A stretch of 64,000 nt of DNA, taken from positions 1 to 64,000 of the forward strand of contig CAJNOP010000359.1 of assembly GCA_905250075.1 (NCBI GenBank), given 5' to 3'. This DNA comes from Rotaria sp. Silwood1 (lineage: Eukaryota > Rotifera > Eurotatoria > Philodinida > Philodinidae). Made by a program: the position numbers and the translations under genes. This document shows positions 57,801 to 64,000 of the stretch, piece after piece. The notes under the pieces were generated by a model that made no database searches, was not told where the DNA came from, and saw nothing but the letters and a program-made list of their open reading frames with translations. How positions within the stretch are numbered: the stretch's first letter is position 1; each line of letters starts with the position of its first letter.

Positions 57801-60800
57801 AACACTTTAAAAGATAAAAAATATTTTACGTTTTTTAGTTCATCAAAAAAACCGTCAACATCAAATGATAATCGTTCAAAAAATTTAGAACATGTTCGTG
57901 AACAATTAAATGAATTAGAACAAATCGTAACATATTATCAAATGAATTTAATGAATGATCAAGAAGAAGAAACAACAGTTTATGAAGAAACTCCTATTCA
58001 ACCTGATGATGCACAACGTTTAAAAAAACTTCTTGTACAAGAAAAACAAAAATTAACATCAACTACATTAAATAATGAAAATATTCCTAAACCACTTGAT
58101 AAATTATCTAATGAATTAGCAGCTAAACGTTTGTAAGTTATTGAATCAAATAAAAATAAGAATTTATTTGAAATATAATTTAATAATATATATTGAAATA
58201 TAAATGTTTACATATTTTAGAGAATTAGAAGAAGCTAAATCTGCATTAAATCGTCTTCAACAAATGGTTAAAAAAATTGAACCTGATCAATGTTCTTCAT
58301 CGACTTGTTCAACTCCAATACAATCATCTTCTATGAAATCAAATATTAATAATAATTATGAATATAATTCTAATCAATTTCAATATACACCAACATCATC
58401 TCAACAAACACAAACAATTATTACAAATGCTAAACCTTCACTTTTATCAAGTATTCTTTCACCTAAACCTATTGAACAACAAAAATCAATTACAACACGA
58501 AATAGTTATGCTGATGCTAAAATGGCTGCACAACATCGTGAAATTGAACGTTTAATTGAATCTCGTCAACGTTTACATACAATTAAAGATCAAATAGCAT
58601 CATTACATCAAAGTATGACAACACCACCAATACAATCGAAAAAAGGTTTTTCAAAAAAAAAAAAAAAAAATTGTTTTTTTTTTTTTTGATTTTAAAAATT
58701 TTTTTTTTTTTGTTTTTAAATTTTACAAATTAGATTCAACAAATGAAATTCAATATCATAATCAATTTAAAACTAATATAAATGAATTAAATAAACAAAC
58801 AAATACATATGAAGATAAATTAAATAATTCAAAAAATCTTCGATCACCTTATACATCTAACAATCAAGAAAAACAACAACAACAACAAGAAGAAGAAGAT
58901 AATAATAATGATGATGATGATTCAGAATTATATCGTTTTGAATATGAATCAGGTGATGGTGAAGAAATTAATGATGATGAAACTGGTAAATATGTTTTTT
59001 TTTTTTTATCGAAATAAATAAATTTTTCAAAAATTAAAATTTTAGATGAAGAAATTCAATCTCGAATAAAACAAGGAGTAAGTTAATGTTCATTTCTTTC
59101 CAGGTTTTTATCCTATAGAATTTCTATTTTATATGATTCTCCTTTTGATTTATTGAAAATTTTTGTTTTTCTTTTTTAAGAATTTTCATACACCTGAAGA
59201 TATTGTTGCTGAACATGAACAAAATTTATTAAATAAAAAATCTGATACAAATGATGAATTAAATATACAAATGCGTGAAATATGTCGATGTTTATCAACA
59301 TTTATTCAAGAACAAAAATCTTTTAATCAACATATTGAAGAACATTTAAAAACTATTACAAATACATCATCAAATTGTTCAACAATATCAAATACAAATG
59401 ATCCTGTATTTAATCAACTTCAACAACAAGTTCTTACACAAGGTCTTATTGTTAATTTAAATACAGCTTATCGTGAAATAGCTATATTACAATCAGAAAT
59501 AAATGCATTACAAACTGAAAATAATCGTTTATCATCATCATTATCATCACATGATAGTCAATATAATTATAAATCACATTTATATTCAAGAGATAATTCA
59601 AAAGATTCAATTTATAGTTTAGATCAAATTAAACCTATAAGTTCAAAAACACGTTCAAGATTTGATGAACATATTCAACAAAATAATCATATTTTAACAA
59701 CAAATAATAAATTTGAAAATTCAAGTAAAACATCATTTAATAGTCAAAGTACTGGACAACAAACAGCTATTCATCTAACAGATAATAATATGGAAAGAAC
59801 ACCTGTTAAACATGAAAGAAATGGTATTTATTTAAAAAAAAAATTTTTAACTATATATGTCATTTCTTTGTAAATCTAATCCCTAATAACTATCTCAAGA
59901 GTATCTTGTAAGAATTCCGAATACTACTCAAAAACAAATATCGAGTTCGAAACGAATATTATACTCATATTCATTCTAGATGGGTCGAAACGGACATTTA
60001 TTGTTAAGTTAGATAAGATGTACTTTGTAAACCAAGAGAAATAAATAAATAGTTTATCGAGTAAAATAGAATATTCATATACCAAGAAGATAAAGAAAAA
60101 TCCAGAATGATCTTCTTCTTTGTCAGAAGATATATAAGAAAAAATGTCTTTATATTATTAATGAAGAAAAGAAGACGAATCGATATATGGACAAGGTTGA
60201 AAAAGAATAGATAGAAAAGAAAACGTCAAGTAGCTATATATGTAAAACGATGAAGGGATAATTCTCTCTTGTCTATTATGTAAAAGGTTACTTTGATAAA
60301 TACTTACACAGATGTTTTATAGATAAGTATCAAGGTAACTAACTATCGTTATCTTGTACAATTAAAGCTAAGATAACCATAAGTGTCTATGTATGTCTAC
60401 AGTTTTTACAAGCACCTAACTCTTAATTCATGCATAAACAATACTTTTCAATTTCATTAAGCTTAACTTGAATTTAAAAATAAAAATTCCATGAAAGTTT
60501 TTCAATACAAATGCTCGCTATACGTTACATTTCTTATCAGATATGATTTCTATAGTACTCAGAGATGTACAAAGACAAATATTACTTGTACCGGCATGTT
60601 CCAATATGTATTTCTATATGTTGATGCAAATATGTTCGTACATTGTACCTTTGAAAACTCAATATCCTGCTACCTACAGTGTGAATTTTGTTAGAATCAC
60701 TTTAAAATGACTGAGAGATATTTATGTCATTAAGAACGTGTGTTTACGAGCAAATGCTGATTATTAGCAAGCTTTCCAACTGAGGGGGGGGGTGGCGGGC

Positions 60801-63800
60801 TATCTCCCCAAAATTGTCTGTCTGTCTGCCAATTTTTTACGGTTCCCGAGGGAAATGACTGATTGTATGAGAGCCCGAGGGGAGGGACTACGGTACGACC
60901 TAGTGAAAACTGGCGTCGTTTCTTGCCCCTCGCCCCCCAGTCAACAGTTTTCACGTCAGAAAAATGAGAATATTGTCTGCCAAAATTTTCCTCCCTCCCC
61001 CTAAAAACAATCGACAACCCTGATTATTAGTAAGATTGCTCTTTTTCACTATGGCTTTAGCCAATATGTTTAGAAATTTTCATGAAAAGATTTTCATTAG
61101 ATGATAAATTTATGCTGAAATTCAGTAAGACGACATGTGTTGATTGTCATAAGATATGCTAATTACTTACATCTTGATAATGTCACATGAGATTAAGCGA
61201 TAAGACAGTATACATATGAGACTGCCCTTGGAGTTAAAAACACCAATAATAGCTTGTTGAATAGCACAAAGACAAACTGAAGCTATTTGAGTACATGTCA
61301 TCACTTAATATCCTTGGATCATAATTTTCATATATGTAAACGGATGAACGACAGATTCGTATTTGCGATCCGGATTTATTGTTGCACATGTGTAGTCTAT
61401 AAAGAATAGTATGACATCAGGATAGATCACTACTTTTGTTCAAGATTGTATATCAAATCTGAAATTTGAATTGAATTATTGATTATTATTATTACGTCTT
61501 CATCTAATTAAAAAATATGTTTTGTTTTTCTTCTAACAGTATTCTCTGGTAAACGTATATCACCACCAAAACCAGTTCATTTACGTACAAAACCATTATC
61601 AAATGAATATGAAATATCATCAAATCATCATCGTAATTCAACAAAAGAAAATCTTTCGAAATCATTTATTATACGTCGTCGACCAATATCAAATGATAAT
61701 GAAGATAGTCTTATTAAATCTCAATTATTTAATTATGATCAACAATTACAACAAACTACATTTGATGATGATGATAGTGAAAATGAACAACAAACAAATA
61801 ATCTTTCAACAACTATATTTAATATTGAACCATCAAATTATTATACAACAACAACTCATGTATGTTAAATAGGAAATTCTTTTTTTTAACATAAAAAAAA
61901 TGAAATTTTCCTATTTTTATTTTAGAATTTTGATAATATTGATGTACAAAAACTTCATGATCAAATTAAAACCGTTATGGGTCAATTGATTCCGTATGTT
62001 ATCAAGAACGATATTTAAAAAAAAACAGAATATTTTTTTTTTGTTTTCTACAATTAGATTTATGAGATTACATGTCAATGATGTATGTAATCAATTGGTT
62101 CTTAATCATATTCGTGATCGTGTCATATTTTTACTTAAACAACAATCTGATACTGCTCAATTAATTCGTCATTTTCAAAATCAATTTTGTGAATTACTTG
62201 AAAAAACAATTGAAAAATATTGTGGAACAATGTAAGATAGATAAAGTTAAAAATAAATCTTAAAATATAACTTCTTCTTCTTTTTTTTCTTTTATCATTA
62301 TTTAAAAGTATTCGTGAATGTGCTACTGATCTTATGCGTGATATATCGGATATTACTTTTGATGAATTAATTAAATATAAAATCTATCAAAATACAAATA
62401 ATGTTCAAACAACAAATAATAATGAACAAATGACACAACCATTAAATAAACAACAAGATGATTATTCAAATTTGGTAAAAAAAAAAAAGAAGTCAAATAA
62501 TTATATTAACATTTTATATATTAAAATAATGTTTTTATTTTAGTATGAATCATCATCAGTTCGACATTATACACAACAAACATCATCTGTTGACGATATA
62601 GAGAATGATAACAAATATCAAATTGAATTAGCCGAATCAGAAGATCGACCATTAACACTGTATGTATGATGGAAATTTAAAATATTTAGGAAATAATAAT
62701 AGTCATATTGTACCTGTAAAAGTTCCCGACATCATCAAGGCTATAAAGAAAAAAAAGATAAAGTTCGAAATGAATATCATACAAGTATCCATGGTTACTT
62801 TGATTCGAATTGTAAAAGATAATAATAGTTATCTTAACATTTGTAAAACATGTTACATAAGTCAAAATCAAAGTAAACATAGGTGTCCGCAGCTGTTACA
62901 GATAATCATACTCATAAGGTTTCGAAGACCAAAAAAAGTCTATTAACAAGTTTAATTATAATTGTTCGAAATAATTGAGCTAATTATTTATATACAATTG
63001 CATTCATTCTAATCAACTATTTAAAAATCAATTGGTTAAAATTTGTTTAATCAAATCACATAGAAAAATAGAACCCAAAGTCTAGTCTTCACTTTCTTGT
63101 TTGTTCATAAGAAATTGTAAACGAAATTTTCGAGAACATTGTAATAATCGAGGCGAACTGCGCTAGTTACTTATAGAAATAATCTTTTTTTTTTTATGGA
63201 GAACTAATGAGATAAACATGAGATCAGTTCGAAGTTTCGATAACTTTTTGGCTCCTATCGAAAGTTCAGAATGAAAACTGCTTGAGCTCGAACTCCAGTC
63301 TTCCAACAATTTATAGCCAATTTGCTTATCATGAAAGCATCATTCGCTAAAATAATTCATTTGATAATGTTACAAGTCATACTCATTTTCAGTTCTATTT
63401 CATCAATCTTAAGATGAGAATGATCCCTTTTATGAGACAACAATCTTCTTCAATATATTCAAACTACCTAGTTCTCGTGTCCATTGTACGGTTGTGTTTC
63501 TTCATTTTATCTTTAACTCTGATGTTTTGACCCTTGACCTTTGACACGGTAATAAACGTATATTCGACAATAGTAATACAGATGATGTTTTTTAATACAG
63601 ATTTTTCAAAGTAGGATTCATGTTTAGTTTTGTTACGAACTCTTTAAATGGAAATTTGTTCGATTCATCAAAATTGTTCTTTTTCTTTTTTTATAATTTA
63701 AATAGAATTGGTAGTGATGAAGAAGATAATGATTCTGATCAAGAAGAAAATAAAGATAGTGAATTAGAAACAGCTGTATCACGACAAGAAACTAAGTTGA

Positions 63801-63958
63801 ATCAAAATGAAATATCATCATCAACTGAAGTTCATTCAAATGGACATGAATATATAATTGTTCATCATTCAACACATAATCAAAATGATACTGTTGATAA
63901 TGCTATACCAAACGATGAAGAAAAAACAAATGAAAATCAAGATGTTGTCGATTCATAA
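54885..63958 (+). CDS. PCM1: PCM1 (pericentriolar material 1) homologue
   Basis: Twenty exons give 1284 residues (human PCM1 about 2020): 54885-54947, 55006-55164, 55232-55333, 55390-55485, 56515-56673, 56735-56959, 57013-57084, 57169-57341, 57403-57465, 57839-58132, 58221-58645, 58734-58985, 59046-59077, 59181-59823, 61540-61859, 61926-61993, 62058-62231, 62309-62474, 62544-62659, 63706-63958. PCM1 scaffolds centriolar satellites and delivers proteins to the centrosome and cilia. Diagnostic parts are the coiled-coil LRALQGQKRALLALKKRSEQRL and the C-terminal domain spanning exons 16-18 (MRLHVNDVCNQLV ... FCELLEKTIEKYCG ... IRECATDLMRDISDITFDEL). An acidic tail starts IGSDEEDNDSD. Asp/Glu-rich, Gln-rich and Ser-rich linkers lie between coiled coils. 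Introns 4 (1.0 kb), 14 (1.7 kb) and 19 (1.0 kb) are long; intron 14 carries a MITE. Confidence 0.92.
60768..61022. mobile_element. GC-rich hAT-type MITE in PCM1 intron 14
   Basis: It is flanked by a perfect 8-bp duplication, ATTATTAG, at 60760-60767 and 61023-61030. The ends are related inverted sequences: CAAGCTTTCCAACTGAGGGGG on the left, and CAGGGTTGTCGATTGTTTTTAGGGGG on the right strand (in part). The interior carries strings of G on one side and C on the other, plus GTCTGTCTGTC. It contrasts sharply with the AT-rich intron around it. No transposase. The perfect duplication suggests a fairly recent insertion. Confidence 0.78.
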
Positions 63959-64000
63959 AATGAAGCACATTTTTCTTTAGCTTTTTTTTTTGTATAGAAA

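Noticed and set aside
1-64000. CRISPR arrays, bacterial operons with ribosome binding sites, rRNA genes, retrovirus-like or Polinton-like elements
   Set aside because: None seen: no regularly spaced direct repeats, and no reverse transcriptase, integrase or capsid motifs in the frames. Gene structure is eukaryotic throughout.

Overview
The window looks like nuclear DNA of a small invertebrate, most likely a bdelloid rotifer (Rotaria/Adineta type). It is strongly AT-rich, most genes are cut by many introns of roughly 45-80 bp, and coding regions favour A/T-ending codons. The proteins are clearly animal ones (PCM1, TMEM104, MOSPD, SMARCD, Tra2, PIG-Q, ferritin with an IRE). A fungal-looking glutathione transferase and short fold-back blocks built from hexamers close to the TGTGGG telomere repeat I recall for bdelloids fit the same group. 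The species call is inference; no rRNA, tRNA or mitochondrial marker is present.

Layout: (1) 1-1.2 kb, a hAT-type MITE with a second hAT-type MITE inside it; 1.9-2.7 kb, an intronless omega-like glutathione transferase. (2) 6.2-8.0 kb, a secreted Cys-rich/mucin/EGF/vWA protein. (3) 9.2-14.0 kb, MOSPD1/3 followed 149 bp later by TMEM104. (4) 17.4-18.5 kb, ferritin with a TATA box and a 5'UTR iron-responsive element. (5) 20.7-24.9 kb, Tra2 (minus) and SMARCD/BAF60 (plus) head to head. (6) 25.5-28.9 kb, PIG-Q and an atypical CDK, whose stop and start lie 29 bp apart around a splice-acceptor-like sequence, an operon-like arrangement. (7) 30.5-31.6 kb, an unrecognised basic Ser-rich protein. (8) 33.4-35.0 kb (minus), a decayed phospholipase A2-NHL gene. 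(9) 37.0-37.8 kb, a Gly/Ser-rich single-pass membrane protein. (10) 38-45 kb, a gene-poor stretch holding several small inverted-repeat elements. (11) 45.3-48.1 kb, a two-exon class A GPCR; 48.6-51.5 kb (minus), a large intronless P-loop GTPase. (12) 54.9-64.0 kb, a 20-exon PCM1 homologue with a GC-rich hAT-type MITE in intron 14.

Most genes are independent housekeeping functions: ER/membrane biology (MOSPD, TMEM104, PIG-Q), nuclear regulation (Tra2, SMARCD, CDK), iron storage and centrosome organisation. Exon joins were worked out by hand from GT-AG (once GC-AG) boundaries; for every intact multi-exon gene the exon lengths sum to a multiple of three. The most informative signals are the ferritin IRE, the tight PIG-Q/CDK pair, the nested MITEs with clean 8-bp target duplications, and the telomere-like fold-backs.
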